Below, one piece after another: positions 16,246 to 24,511 of a stretch of 64,000 nucleotides of DNA. How positions within the stretch are numbered: the first letter of the stretch is position 1; each line of letters begins with the position of its first letter. The notes below the pieces were generated by a model. The model saw nothing but the letters and a program-made list of their open reading frames with translations. It did not search any database and was not told where the DNA came from. The stretch is from Acidobacteria bacterium 13_1_20CM_3_53_8 (GTDB taxonomy: Bacteria; Acidobacteriota; Blastocatellia; Pyrinomonadales; Pyrinomonadaceae). Both the position numbers and the translations under genes were made by a program. Location of the stretch: positions 62,001 through 126,000 of the forward strand of contig MNJR01000011.1 in assembly GCA_001920415.1 (NCBI GenBank), written 5' to 3'.

Positions 16246-17255
16246 TTTTCGGCGGCTCTGGCTATGGCGGCTCGGAGCTTCTGCGCATATTGCTGCTTCA
16301 TCCGAACGCGGAAGTCGCTCTGGTCACTGCTAATGAGCATGCTGGCAAGGCCGTTTCCGAAGTTCATAAAAATCTTTATGGGTTGACGGATTTGAGATTT
16401 GAGCGTGCGCCGGAAGATTTGAATGTTCTGGGAAAATTCGATTGCATCTTCTTTGCTCTGCCGCACGGACAGGCTATGGAGATTGTGCCGCGCGTGCCTG
16501 AAAACGTGAAGGTGATTGACCTGTCGGGCGATTTTCGTCTTCGTGACAGCGAGGTGTTCGAGGAGCATTACGGGCGCGAGCACAGCGCTATGGATTTCCA
16601 ACAAAAATTTGTTTACGGGCTGACGGAAACTAATCGAGAAGCAATCAAGCATGCGCGGCTCGTAGCGAATCCGGGCTGCTTTGCGACCGCCGCGTTGTTA
16701 GGTCTAGCGCCTCTCGTTGCGCACAATCTTTTAACGGGTCGCGTTGTGGTTGATGCGAAGACTGGTTCAAGCGGGTCTGGCGCGAAGGCTGCGGCGAACA
16801 CACATCACCCGCAACGCATGAATTCGTTCTACGCTTACAAACCTTTCACGCACCAGCATGTTCCTGAAATAGAGCAGGAGTTGCGAACGGTAGGCGATTG
16901 GACGAGCGAGCTTGTCTTCATGACTCATAGTTTGCCAGTCTCGCGCGGCATCTTTGCTTCCGTTTACGCGGAGACGAAAAGCGAGATGACGGTTGATGAA
17001 GTGCGCGCTCTGTTCGCTGGTTTTTATAGAGATTCATTCTTCGTACGCCTTGTCAAAGGTTCACCCGACATCAACTGGGTGAAGACGACTAATTTTTGTG
17101 ACATTGGATTCGCCGTGCGCGGTCGTCAGTTAGTTGTGTTCAGTGCGATTGATAATCTAGTAAAAGGCGCTGCGGGTCAGGCTGTGCAGAACATGAACTT
17201 GATGTTCGCAATTGAAGAGAAGACCGCGTTGATGCTGACCGGGAGCAATCCATGA
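16137..17255 (+). CDS. argC: N-acetyl-gamma-glutamyl-phosphate reductase
   Basis: An enzyme of 372 aa; the family is about 345. It reduces acetylglutamyl phosphate with NADPH. The Rossmann start VAIFGGSGYGGSELLR and the catalytic Cys in NPGCFATA are present. The domain proper starts at about residue 35. The preceding residues (SPRVSASPRPRVAEPRPRVA) are translated palindromic repeat, and the reading frame offers no internal start after it. The ATG at 16137, with GAGAGG upstream, lies in the repeat's loop. The stop overlaps the next start by 4 bases. Confidence 0.93.
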   Translation: MKKESKTTQTGEQNSISPRVSASPRPRVAEPRPRVAIFGGSGYGGSELLRILLLHPNAEVALVTANEHAGKAVSEVHKNLYGLTDLRFERAPEDLNVLGKFDCIFFALPHGQAMEIVPRVPENVKVIDLSGDFRLRDSEVFEEHYGREHSAMDFQQKFVYGLTETNREAIKHARLVANPGCFATAALLGLAPLVAHNLLTGRVVVDAKTGSSGSGAKAAANTHHPQRMNSFYAYKPFTHQHVPEIEQELRTVGDWTSELVFMTHSLPVSRGIFASVYAETKSEMTVDEVRALFAGFYRDSFFVRLVKGSPDINWVKTTNFCDIGFAVRGRQLVVFSAIDNLVKGAAGQAVQNMNLMFAIEEKTALMLTGSNP

Positions 17256-17623
17256 AGGGCGGCGCTCGATTTGAAGCTGCGGCGATTAAGCCGCTCATCT
17301 CTTTCGATGTGCTGGAGAAGATTGATGTGCGCGTCGGAACTATAGAGTTGGTCGAAGAGGTGAAAGGGTCTAACAAGCTGGTCAGGCTCACTGTGAATTT
17401 CGGCGATCACAAAAGAACTATACTGGCGGGCATGAAGCAAGAGCGAGAGAATTTCAGGGAGATTGAGGGACGACAGGCGTTGTTCGTAGTCAATCTCGAA
17501 CCGAAAAAGATGGCTGGTGAGATTTCCGAAGGAATGCTTTTCGACATAGGGTACGCGGATGGAATTCGCCCCGTGCTGGCAGTTCCCGAAAACGAAGTTC
17601 CAGATGGAGCAAGGGCAGGATGA
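17252..17623 (+). CDS. csaA: tRNA-binding (EMAP/CsaA-like) domain protein
   Basis: A protein of 123 aa with a single OB-fold tRNA-binding domain. FDVLEKIDVRVGTI is the diagnostic start, with ILAGMKQ and VNLEPKKMAGEISEGMLF after it, matching CsaA and the MetRS C-terminal domain. It overlaps both neighbours (argC and argD) by 4 bases, so the three are very probably one translationally coupled unit. CsaA has chaperone and secretion links in Bacillus; a role in arginine synthesis is not known to me. The gene symbol is by family resemblance. Confidence 0.82.
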   Translation: MKGGARFEAAAIKPLISFDVLEKIDVRVGTIELVEEVKGSNKLVRLTVNFGDHKRTILAGMKQERENFREIEGRQALFVVNLEPKKMAGEISEGMLFDIGYADGIRPVLAVPENEVPDGARAG

Positions 17624-18813
17624 AAGCTGAAAAAATTTCAACTTTTGATTCGATTAAAGCGCTGGAAGACCGCTTCCAGTTGGCGACTTACAAGAAGATG
17701 CCTGTTGCTGCCGAAGCGGGCGCGGGCGTGTGGGTTTACGCGAGCGATGGCGAGAAATTTCTTGATTTGTACGGCGGCCACGCGGTCGCTGGAACAGGCC
17801 ACTGTCACCCGCATGTCGTCGCTGCCATTGTTGAGCAGGCGGAGAAGCTTCTCTTCTATTCGAATCTTGTTTATTCCCAAAAGCGCGCGCGTGCGGCTGA
17901 AAAGTTGGTCTCTCTTGCTCCTTCTACTTTGACGCGCAGCTTCTTCTGCAATTCTGGAACTGAGGCGAACGAGAATGCCATGCGTATGGCTCGCATGGCT
18001 ACGGGGCGAGAGAAGATTATAACGTTCAGCGGCAGCTTTCACGGTCGCACGGCTGATGCTATAAGCGCGACCGCTCTGGGGAAATATCGTGAGCTTGGAA
18101 AGCCTAACGTGCCGGGACATCTCTTCGCAGAGTTCGGCGACATTGAATCTGTTAAGAAGCTTGCTGATGAGACTGTTGCTGGCATCATGCTTGAACCGAT
18201 TCAGTCAATGGCCGGAGTGTGCATGGCCGAACCGGATTTTTATAAAGCTCTGCGCGAACTCGCAACGGAGCGCGGGATTATCTTGATTTACGATGAAGTG
18301 CAGACGGGCATTGGGCGAACGGGCGAGTGGTTCTTTGCTGGAAGCGCGGCGGGCGGGCGCGTTGTGCCCGACATCGTAACGCTTGCGAAATCGTTGGGAA
18401 GCGGCGTGCCCGTCGGCGCGTGTCTGGTGACGGAAGAGATTGCCGCACACATTAAAGAGAACGATCTTGGCACAACGTTCGGCGGCGGGATGCTGGCGAT
18501 GGCTGCTGTGACGGCTACGCTCGAAGCGATTGAAAATGATGGGATGCTTGAGAACGTTAAAGAGGTTGAGAGCTATTTACGCGAACGTCTGTCGGAGATT
18601 CCGCAGATCAAGCGCGTGCGCGGGCTTGGACTTTTACTCGGAATAGAGTTCAAAGAAAAGGCCGCGCCGGTTCACGAGAAGTTGCTTGAACGGCGAATCA
18701 TTACGGGAACATCCAGCGATGCCAACGTGCTCAGGCTTCTTCCTCCGCTCTGCTTGAAAAGGGAAGAGGCTGATCTTTTTGTAGAGGCGCTGAGAACAGT
18801 TTTCAGTTTTTAG
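17620..18813 (+). CDS. argD: Acetylornithine aminotransferase
   Basis: A class III PLP aminotransferase of 397 aa. It has SFFCNSGTEANENAMRMAR, the Asp-containing LIYDEVQTGIGRTG, and the PLP lysine in VTLAKSLGSGVP. It converts acetylglutamate semialdehyde to acetylornithine; a LysJ-like second role cannot be excluded. The start overlaps the csaA-like stop. The C-terminal codons (TVFSF, stop) come from a TTTTCAG palindrome. Confidence 0.95.
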   Translation: MKAEKISTFDSIKALEDRFQLATYKKMPVAAEAGAGVWVYASDGEKFLDLYGGHAVAGTGHCHPHVVAAIVEQAEKLLFYSNLVYSQKRARAAEKLVSLAPSTLTRSFFCNSGTEANENAMRMARMATGREKIITFSGSFHGRTADAISATALGKYRELGKPNVPGHLFAEFGDIESVKKLADETVAGIMLEPIQSMAGVCMAEPDFYKALRELATERGIILIYDEVQTGIGRTGEWFFAGSAAGGRVVPDIVTLAKSLGSGVPVGACLVTEEIAAHIKENDLGTTFGGGMLAMAAVTATLEAIENDGMLENVKEVESYLRERLSEIPQIKRVRGLGLLLGIEFKEKAAPVHEKLLERRIITGTSSDANVLRLLPPLCLKREEADLFVEALRTVFSF

Positions 18814-18876
18814 TTTTCAGTTTTCAGTAAAAGCTTTTCGCTTCTTTCTGTAAACTTAAAACTGAAAACTGTTCTC
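18793..18876. repeat. TTTTCAG heptad palindrome
   Basis: The arms GAGAACAGTTTTCAGTTTT (18793-18811) and the exact complement (18858-18876) enclose TTTTCAG units. The left arm encodes the end of argD. Confidence 0.9.
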
Positions 18877-18891
18877 GTCACTGTAATTAAG

Positions 18892-19908
18892 ATGCCTAGA
18901 GATTTTCTGACAACAGGGGACTGGACGCGCGACGAACTTGAGGAGTTGATTGAATCGGCCCTCAAGTTCAAGAGTGGCGATGATCGCCGTATGCCGCTTG
19001 TAGGGCGCTCGATTGCTCTGGTCTTCTTCAATCCTAGTTTGCGCACGCGCGCTTCTATGCAGGTGGGCGTGTTCGAGCTTGGCGGGAACGCTGTCGTTTT
19101 GGAGCCGGGCGGAACTAGCTGGACGATTGAGCATAGAGACGGCGTGGTGATGGATACTGATAAGACAGAGCACGTGGCCGAGTTCGTTCGCGTGCTCGGT
19201 CGTTATTGCGCTGGTGTGGGCGTGAGAACGTTCGCGGCCTTGAAGAACTGGGAAGAGGAAAGGCTTGATCCTATCTTGAACGCTTTCGCTAAATATTCCA
19301 GCGTGCCTGTCATCAATCTGGAATCGGCTATGCATCATCCATGTCAGGCTATGGCGGACATGATGACCGTGCGCGAAAAGTTGGGCGCGGGACGAAAGCG
19401 TGTGCTGATGACTTGGGCGTGGCATCCCTTACCGCTGCCTATGGCCGTGCCGAACAGTTTCGCGCTTGCGGCTGTGCAGATGGGTCACGAATTGACGATA
19501 GCGCACCCGCGTGGATACGAGTTGGATGAAGATTTGATGCGAGAGATTAACGAGCGCGCCTTCGATGCAGGCGCAACTGTGAGCGTGACGAACGACTGTG
19601 AAGAAGCGTTCGACGGCGCAGAAGTGGTGTACGCCAAGAGTTGGGGGGCACGCATGTTCTATGGCAGCCCTGAAGAAGACATGGAGGAGCGCGCGCAGTA
19701 TCGCGGGAAGTGGATTGTTGACGAAGAGAAGATGAGAAGAACTAATAGCGCCATCTTCATGCACTGCCTTCCTGTGCGCCGCAATGTGATTGTGACGGAC
19801 GGCGTGATTGATTCCACGTCTTCCGTCGTGATTGATGAGGCGGAGAATCGCCTGCATGTGCAGAAGGCAATCATGGCGCGGCTGATTTCGGGTTCAGGCA
19901 AGCAATGA
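18892..19908 (+). CDS. argF': N-acetylornithine carbamoyltransferase
   Basis: A protein of 338 aa. It has the carbamoyl-phosphate loop FFNPSLRTRAS rather than the OTC-type STRT, then HHPCQAMADMM, and HCLPVRRNV in place of the OTC-type HCLPxHRG. The tail ENRLHVQKAIMA closely matches the Xanthomonas acetylornithine enzyme as I recall it. E80 in WTIEH aligns with the Glu of acetyl-specific enzymes where succinyl-specific ones carry Pro. It makes N-acetylcitrulline, so a deacetylase (ArgE') is needed elsewhere. The gene ends one base before a palindrome. Confidence 0.9.
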   Translation: MPRDFLTTGDWTRDELEELIESALKFKSGDDRRMPLVGRSIALVFFNPSLRTRASMQVGVFELGGNAVVLEPGGTSWTIEHRDGVVMDTDKTEHVAEFVRVLGRYCAGVGVRTFAALKNWEEERLDPILNAFAKYSSVPVINLESAMHHPCQAMADMMTVREKLGAGRKRVLMTWAWHPLPLPMAVPNSFALAAVQMGHELTIAHPRGYELDEDLMREINERAFDAGATVSVTNDCEEAFDGAEVVYAKSWGARMFYGSPEEDMEERAQYRGKWIVDEEKMRRTNSAIFMHCLPVRRNVIVTDGVIDSTSSVVIDEAENRLHVQKAIMARLISGSGKQ

Positions 19909-19909
19909 G

Positions 19910-20000
19910 GTCAGTACCGCCTGCGGTAGCGGGCGGGTGATGTTTAGATTGTGACTAGCTAAAAAAATACTACCCGCCCGCTACCGCAGGCGGTACTGAC
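19910..20000. repeat. Free-standing GTCAGTACCGCC palindrome
   Basis: Perfect arms of about 29 bases (beginning GTCAGTACCGCCTGCGGTAG, ending CGGTACTGAC) surround a 34-base loop. It fills the argF'-argB gap and has no MITE arms outside it. Confidence 0.92.
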
Positions 20001-20010
20001 TTGACTCAAT

Positions 20011-20922
20011 ATGTCTCTACCTCAATCGGAAATCTCTAACCAGCTTCGCCTTGACCTGCTGCGCGAGGCGTTGCCTTACATACAACGCTTCAAGGGCAAG
20101 ACCTTCGTGGTGAAGGTGTCGGGCAAGGCGACGGAAGATCACGAAAACTTACGGTCGCTTGCGGAAGAACTGGCGCTCATTCATCAGGTCGGAATTCGAG
20201 TCTGCGTTGTTCACGGCGGCGGCAAGCAGTTGTCTGATCTTGCCTTGCAGATGGGAGTCGAGCAGACCATCATCAACGGTCGGCGCGTGACGGACGACGC
20301 GACGCTTGAGATGGCGAAGATGATTTTTGCCGGAAAAATCAACACGGACATTCTCGCAGCGCTTCGTCACAGAGGAGTTGAAGCCGTCGGTCTTTCAGGC
20401 GTTGACGGAAACATTGTCCACGCCGAGCGACGCCCGCCGAAAGAGATTATGAACCGTGAGACGGGCGAGCGCGGAGTTGTTGACTTCGGCCATGTGGGCG
20501 ACGTGATAGAGATAAACGCGCGGCTGCTCTGCGTACTTTTAGATCAAGGTTACTTGCCGGTCGTCTCTTCGCTCGGCGCGGACTCGGAAGGGCGAGTCTT
20601 CAATATCAACGCCGACACGATTGCCTCAGAGGTCGCCGTCCATCTTCAAGCGGAAAAGTTGATACTGCTTTCAGATGTTGACGGAATTTACCTGAATCCC
20701 GATGACCCACAGACAAAGCTCTCGCGCCTGACTGTCAGTGAAGCGGAAGCTCTGATAAACGATGGCACGGCTTCGGGCGGCATGATTCCAAAGCTTCAAA
20801 GCATCACAGAACTCCTGCATCGCGGCGTACACAGCGCGCACATCATCAATGGCACTGACCGTAACGCACTTTTATCCGAAGTCTTCACGAACGAAGGCAC
20901 AGGCACGATGATAGTCGCGTAA
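20011..20922 (+). CDS. argB: Acetylglutamate kinase
   Basis: A protein of 303 aa that phosphorylates N-acetylglutamate. It has the VVHGGGKQL glycine loop, NGRRVTDDATLE, and LLSDVDGIYLN with SGGMIPKL at the nucleotide site. The N-terminal helix LREALPYIQRFKGKT is the extension found in hexameric, arginine-inhibited kinases, so feedback inhibition by arginine is likely. No N-acetylglutamate synthase domain is fused. It is the last gene of the arginine run. Confidence 0.96.
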   Translation: MSLPQSEISNQLRLDLLREALPYIQRFKGKTFVVKVSGKATEDHENLRSLAEELALIHQVGIRVCVVHGGGKQLSDLALQMGVEQTIINGRRVTDDATLEMAKMIFAGKINTDILAALRHRGVEAVGLSGVDGNIVHAERRPPKEIMNRETGERGVVDFGHVGDVIEINARLLCVLLDQGYLPVVSSLGADSEGRVFNINADTIASEVAVHLQAEKLILLSDVDGIYLNPDDPQTKLSRLTVSEAEALINDGTASGGMIPKLQSITELLHRGVHSAHIINGTDRNALLSEVFTNEGTGTMIVA

Positions 20923-20941
20923 TCACAGTTGCTACTCGTCA

Positions 20942-21263
20942 CGTTAACCAACGCGAGTTCGATGTAAGAGAGAGAAAGACGGAAGAGAGAGAATTATCCA
21001 CTAAATTACACGAAGCAACACGAAACGAGCAGTTCTATTACGGTTTACAGTTGCATGCGACCACTGACAAAGCGTGGCAAGTCAGTACCGCCTGCGGTAG
21101 CGGGCGGGTCTGGACGCGATGAAGAACCCGCCCGCTACCGCAGGCGGTACTGACATAAGTCGCACTCAATCGTAAACCGTAATATTCGTGTAGATTAGTG
21201 TGATTTAGTGGATAATTCATTCGCCCCTTTCTCTTCATGGCTTATATCGAACTCGCGTTAACC
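20942..21263. repeat. ACACGAA-family palindrome containing a MITE
   Basis: The outer arms are AACGCGAGTTCGAT and its complement; inside are AATTATCCACTAAAT and its complement, then ACACGAA arms. It is the inverted counterpart of 5111-5289. Its loop carries the MITE 21038-21182, which in turn carries the GTCAG core 21081-21154, so four layers nest. The downstream arm supplies the stop codon of the Roc-COR-TIR gene. Confidence 0.85.
21038..21182. mobile_element. TA-flanked MITE inserted in a palindrome loop
   Basis: The ends are TTACGGTTTAC and GTAAACCGTAA, and TA flanks both sides (21036-21037, 21183-21184). The uninterrupted copy at 5111-5289 has a single TA at the matching spot (5206-5207). 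A GTCAG-type palindrome forms the core. Confidence 0.8.
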
Positions 21264-23900
21264 AAATCGCCCGGACTTCTTCCGCATCTCTTCAGAAACT
21301 TTTTCAATTCCCTCTGAAACATTTCGCCACGCAGAATCTTTGTTCGGCCATTTGGTGACGGCGCGCCCGTCTTTGGGTAGGTATTGCAATCCGGCGAACG
21401 GCACGCCCTTCAGATTGACATCGCGCACGATGACGGGAATCACACGCGCCTCTCCGTTTTCGTAACGTTCAAGTGCCCGCGTCATCTCTTTTTCGTAACA
21501 GTAATCTGAAGCAAGAAAGTCGGCGCTCACAAGTAGAAGAATAATCTCCGCGCGTTCCATGTTTTCATCTATCTCCTGCTTCCAGTCATCACCCGCGTCA
21601 ATATTACGGTCATACCAAGGGTCAATCAGACCACGACGCTGCAAGAGCTTGAGGTGGGTCTCTAATTCGTTGCGCAATCTCTCATCCTTGTGTGAGTAAC
21701 TGTAGAACAGGCGCACGGCCTGCCGACGCTCATCTGTTGCTCTCTCTCTTCGACGCGCGCCTTCAAGGTCAACGCCGTTAAGAAGCTCCTGCACGTCTAA
21801 TTCGATAATCTGACTGCCCACAACTTCGAGAAATTTCTTCATCCCGTTTTGCTCCATCACCAGCAGTTTCTGGTATGGCGTGACCGTATCGGGATACTCC
21901 GGTAAAGGAATCATCTCCTGCGGCTGCAAATTGCGAATGTCGTAATGAATCCGCTCGAAGTCAGTGCGGATGAGCGCCAGAAGGCGGCGGCGTCCGGGCA
22001 CGGGGCCGGAAACGTTAATGAAGACCCTTTTGTCCTGCACATCGGCCTTGACCAGCGCGCGGTTATCCTCGAATTTTAGGATGACGCCGGTGCGCCAGCG
22101 CGACAGACCTTCGCTCAACGTGTGCGTGCGGACGATGAAGCGCGGCAGCAGCCCTTCGGTCAGCACAGGATAGTGGTATTGAAAATTCAGACACTCTTCT
22201 GGCTTGAACTTAGCTGCTTCAGCCGGTTCCTGTTTGTCAAGCAGTTCAGGAATCAAGTAATGCTTATCGTCGTCGGGAAAGCTAAAACAGAGGTCGAATT
22301 TCTTCATCAGGTCGAAGATGAAGCGGCGCATCTCTACGGGATACTCATTTGAGTCTAGAATCTCGGATAGCTCATGCAGGCGAATCTCGCCCTTCTGTTT
22401 CTCAAGCTTATCGGAATTGAGAATCTTGTAGATGCCATTCGTGACCCAGTGCGGATTCAGAACGTGCGTGTCCTGCAATCGCGGGTCGTCCCTGTAGTTC
22501 AGTATGATGCCGAGGTTGTTCAAATAACCCGCAAGCGCTTCCTGAGCGCCCTTGTCCGTTTCCCCATTCTGATTACAGAACTCGCGGTACTCCTCAAAGC
22601 TCTGGTAATTCTTCTTCATCCCCGCGAGTTTTTCCTTAATTGTGAACCAGCTTGCCGGGAAAGCGTCGCGCAAGTGTTCAAGACGATCAGTCTCTCGCTC
22701 AATGGCTTTACGAAGCTCCTCGCATCCGATTCCATTTTCGCAATCAGTCTTAATGAATTCGCGTATGACCGGATACTTTTGTTGCAGAGCGCGGCGGTTC
22801 ACGTCAAAGGGATGCTCTTTGATTTTGTTCAGTACGACAATGACAGGCGATTCGCCGCCGAAACTCTCGATGAGCTTGAGCCAGTATTCCGCATCTGCAT
22901 CTTCGCCACCTTCGCGCCCGTTGAGAACCAATAGATAAAGGCTGCGCTGTGTGAGGAAGAACTGGTGAGTCGCGTGCATGATCTCCTGCCCGCCGAAATC
23001 CCAGACGTTCAGCCGCACATCTTCTTTCCGGTTGAGGCAGATAGGCCAGTCGGTGATCTGAATGCCCTCTGTTTTTCTTTCAACCTTAAACAGACCGTGA
23101 ACCAGCCGGTTAACAATTGAAGTCTTGCCTACTGCTCCCCGTCCCAACAGGATGAGCTTGGCTTCATTCAAAGGACGCTTGCCGCCCCGCACCCGGAAGT
23201 AGTATTCAAGAATCTCACCTGGCTTGGCTGACTGGACTCCTTTTTCTACTACCTTTATCAATGTAGGCCCCAGAACTTCCGCTGGTAAGTCAAGCGCACT
23301 GTTCCCGTGAAGGTAAAGACTTTCTAGCAATCTAAGATGTCTCAGTGATTCTGGCAGCGTTGTTAGTTGATTGTCATTGAGGAATATATATTGAAGCTGA
23401 CTCAACTGGCCGATGGACTCTGGCAAAGACGTTAGTTGATTGCCATCGAGATATAGAAGTTGAAGCTGACTCAAATGACCGATGGACTCCGGCAAAGACG
23501 TCAGTTGGTTACCTTTGAGGGATAGGATTTGAAGCTGGCTCAACTGACCGATGGACTCTGGCAGCGTTGTTAGTTGATTGCCGCTGAGAGATAGAGATAA
23601 AAGTTGACTCAACTGACCGATGGACTCTGGCAGCGTTGTTAGTTGGTTGCCATCAAGATATAGAAATTGAAGCTGACTCAAATGACCGATGGACTCCGGC
23701 AAAGACGTCAGTTGGTTGTTATCAAGGGATAGACTTTCAAGCCGATTCAACTGGCCGATGGACTCTGGCAGTTCAGACAAGTGCTGACCTGATAAATCCA
23801 GAGAGGGTGAATGATTCTTGCGGGCTTTTTCAATAAGAGCAAACACGTCGGATGATTCGTCTGACGCCTGTTTTTTAAAGCGGTCTAGCCACTTACTCAT
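21258..23900 (-). CDS. LRR-Roc-COR-TIR (Roco-type) protein
   Basis: A protein of 880 aa. In order: about eight 23-residue leucine-rich repeats (residues ~35-205, unit LPESIGxLSQL); a Roc GTPase with P-loop LGRGAVGKTS (~251-260), WDFGGQE and NKIKE; a COR dimerisation region (~410-690); and a C-terminal TIR domain from about 728 (LFYSYSHKDE) with the conserved Glu region CYEKEM (~801-806). TIR domains of this type can cleave NAD+ or signal; immunity is a reasonable but unproven role. The ATG at 23900 has GAGGAG upstream. It stands alone between two repeat-filled gaps. Confidence 0.9.
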   Translation of the reverse strand: MSKWLDRFKKQASDESSDVFALIEKARKNHSPSLDLSGQHLSELPESIGQLNRLESLSLDNNQLTSLPESIGHLSQLQFLYLDGNQLTTLPESIGQLSQLLSLSLSGNQLTTLPESIGQLSQLQILSLKGNQLTSLPESIGHLSQLQLLYLDGNQLTSLPESIGQLSQLQYIFLNDNQLTTLPESLRHLRLLESLYLHGNSALDLPAEVLGPTLIKVVEKGVQSAKPGEILEYYFRVRGGKRPLNEAKLILLGRGAVGKTSIVNRLVHGLFKVERKTEGIQITDWPICLNRKEDVRLNVWDFGGQEIMHATHQFFLTQRSLYLLVLNGREGGEDADAEYWLKLIESFGGESPVIVVLNKIKEHPFDVNRRALQQKYPVIREFIKTDCENGIGCEELRKAIERETDRLEHLRDAFPASWFTIKEKLAGMKKNYQSFEEYREFCNQNGETDKGAQEALAGYLNNLGIILNYRDDPRLQDTHVLNPHWVTNGIYKILNSDKLEKQKGEIRLHELSEILDSNEYPVEMRRFIFDLMKKFDLCFSFPDDDKHYLIPELLDKQEPAEAAKFKPEECLNFQYHYPVLTEGLLPRFIVRTHTLSEGLSRWRTGVILKFEDNRALVKADVQDKRVFINVSGPVPGRRRLLALIRTDFERIHYDIRNLQPQEMIPLPEYPDTVTPYQKLLVMEQNGMKKFLEVVGSQIIELDVQELLNGVDLEGARRRERATDERRQAVRLFYSYSHKDERLRNELETHLKLLQRRGLIDPWYDRNIDAGDDWKQEIDENMERAEIILLLVSADFLASDYCYEKEMTRALERYENGEARVIPVIVRDVNLKGVPFAGLQYLPKDGRAVTKWPNKDSAWRNVSEGIEKVSEEMRKKSGRFG

Positions 23901-24038
23901 CTGTTTACTCCTCACATGAAATTCAGCAGCGCCTGTCTCTTCTCAAATCCGACAGCTAATCCGAACGCCTATACGCAGCCTCTCGATGCTGAAAACATAA
24001 TCCGGGAAATGAACTGGAGCGCGATGAGGCAAATAGTA

Positions 24039-24169
24039 GGAATTACGCAGTTGAACGAACAGGTCAGTACCGCCTGCGGTAGCGGGCGGGTATTGTGCGT
24101 TACGAGACCCGCCCGCTACCGCAGGCGGTACTGACAAGGCTTGCGCTTTTCTGTCAACTGCGTAACTCC
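24039..24169. mobile_element. TA-flanked MITE with GTCAG core
   Basis: The ends are GGAATTACGCAGTTGA and TCAACTGCGTAACTCC, with TA at 24037-24038 and 24170-24171. The GTCAGTACCGCC palindrome core is at 24063-24135. The same unit appears inverted at 35384-35537. Confidence 0.8.
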
Positions 24170-24308
24170 TAAAATAGATATTCGTCGCATTGCTGCTCGG
24201 TCTCGTGGCGACTCTCTCGGAATCGTCAATCAGGTGGCTATGATGAGGCCATCCGGCAGAGGCATTATAACTCTAAACCGAAACTTGCAACATTGAGGTG
24301 GACGAAAA
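24170..24308. other. Unassigned intergenic stretch
   Basis: Between two palindromes. I see no open frame, stem or promoter that stands out. Confidence 0.4.
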
Positions 24309-24391
24309 GAAGATGATCCACGAAGCCACACGAAACAACACGAAAGGGCTTAGGTTTTCTTCGTGTAGTTTCGTGTGGCTTCGTGGACTGT
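24309..24391. repeat. ACACGAA-family palindrome
   Basis: The arms ATGATCCACGAAGCCACACG and GTTTCGTGTGGCTTCGTGGA surround a short loop. Confidence 0.85.
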
Positions 24392-24511
24392 TCATTGATT
24401 GTGTGCCAATCTCGGATGCTTCGATTGAATTGGCGAAATAAGACTGCACCTCAAATTGTGGCGTATGCGTTTCGTTTTGACTTTACGGCGGGCGTGGTCT
24501 GACAATCCCTT

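Noticed and set aside
19910-20000. Intrinsic terminator between argF' and argB
   Set aside because: The stem is GC-rich but no T-run follows, and identical stems occur inside mobile elements. It is listed as a repeat.
22374-22934. 186-codon plus-strand frame opposite the Roc-COR-TIR gene
   Set aside because: It is a shadow of the GTPase/COR coding region, with no family and no ribosome site.
23330-23790. Regular ~69-bp direct repeats resembling a CRISPR or satellite array
   Set aside because: They encode in-frame 23-residue leucine-rich repeats of the Roc-COR-TIR protein.
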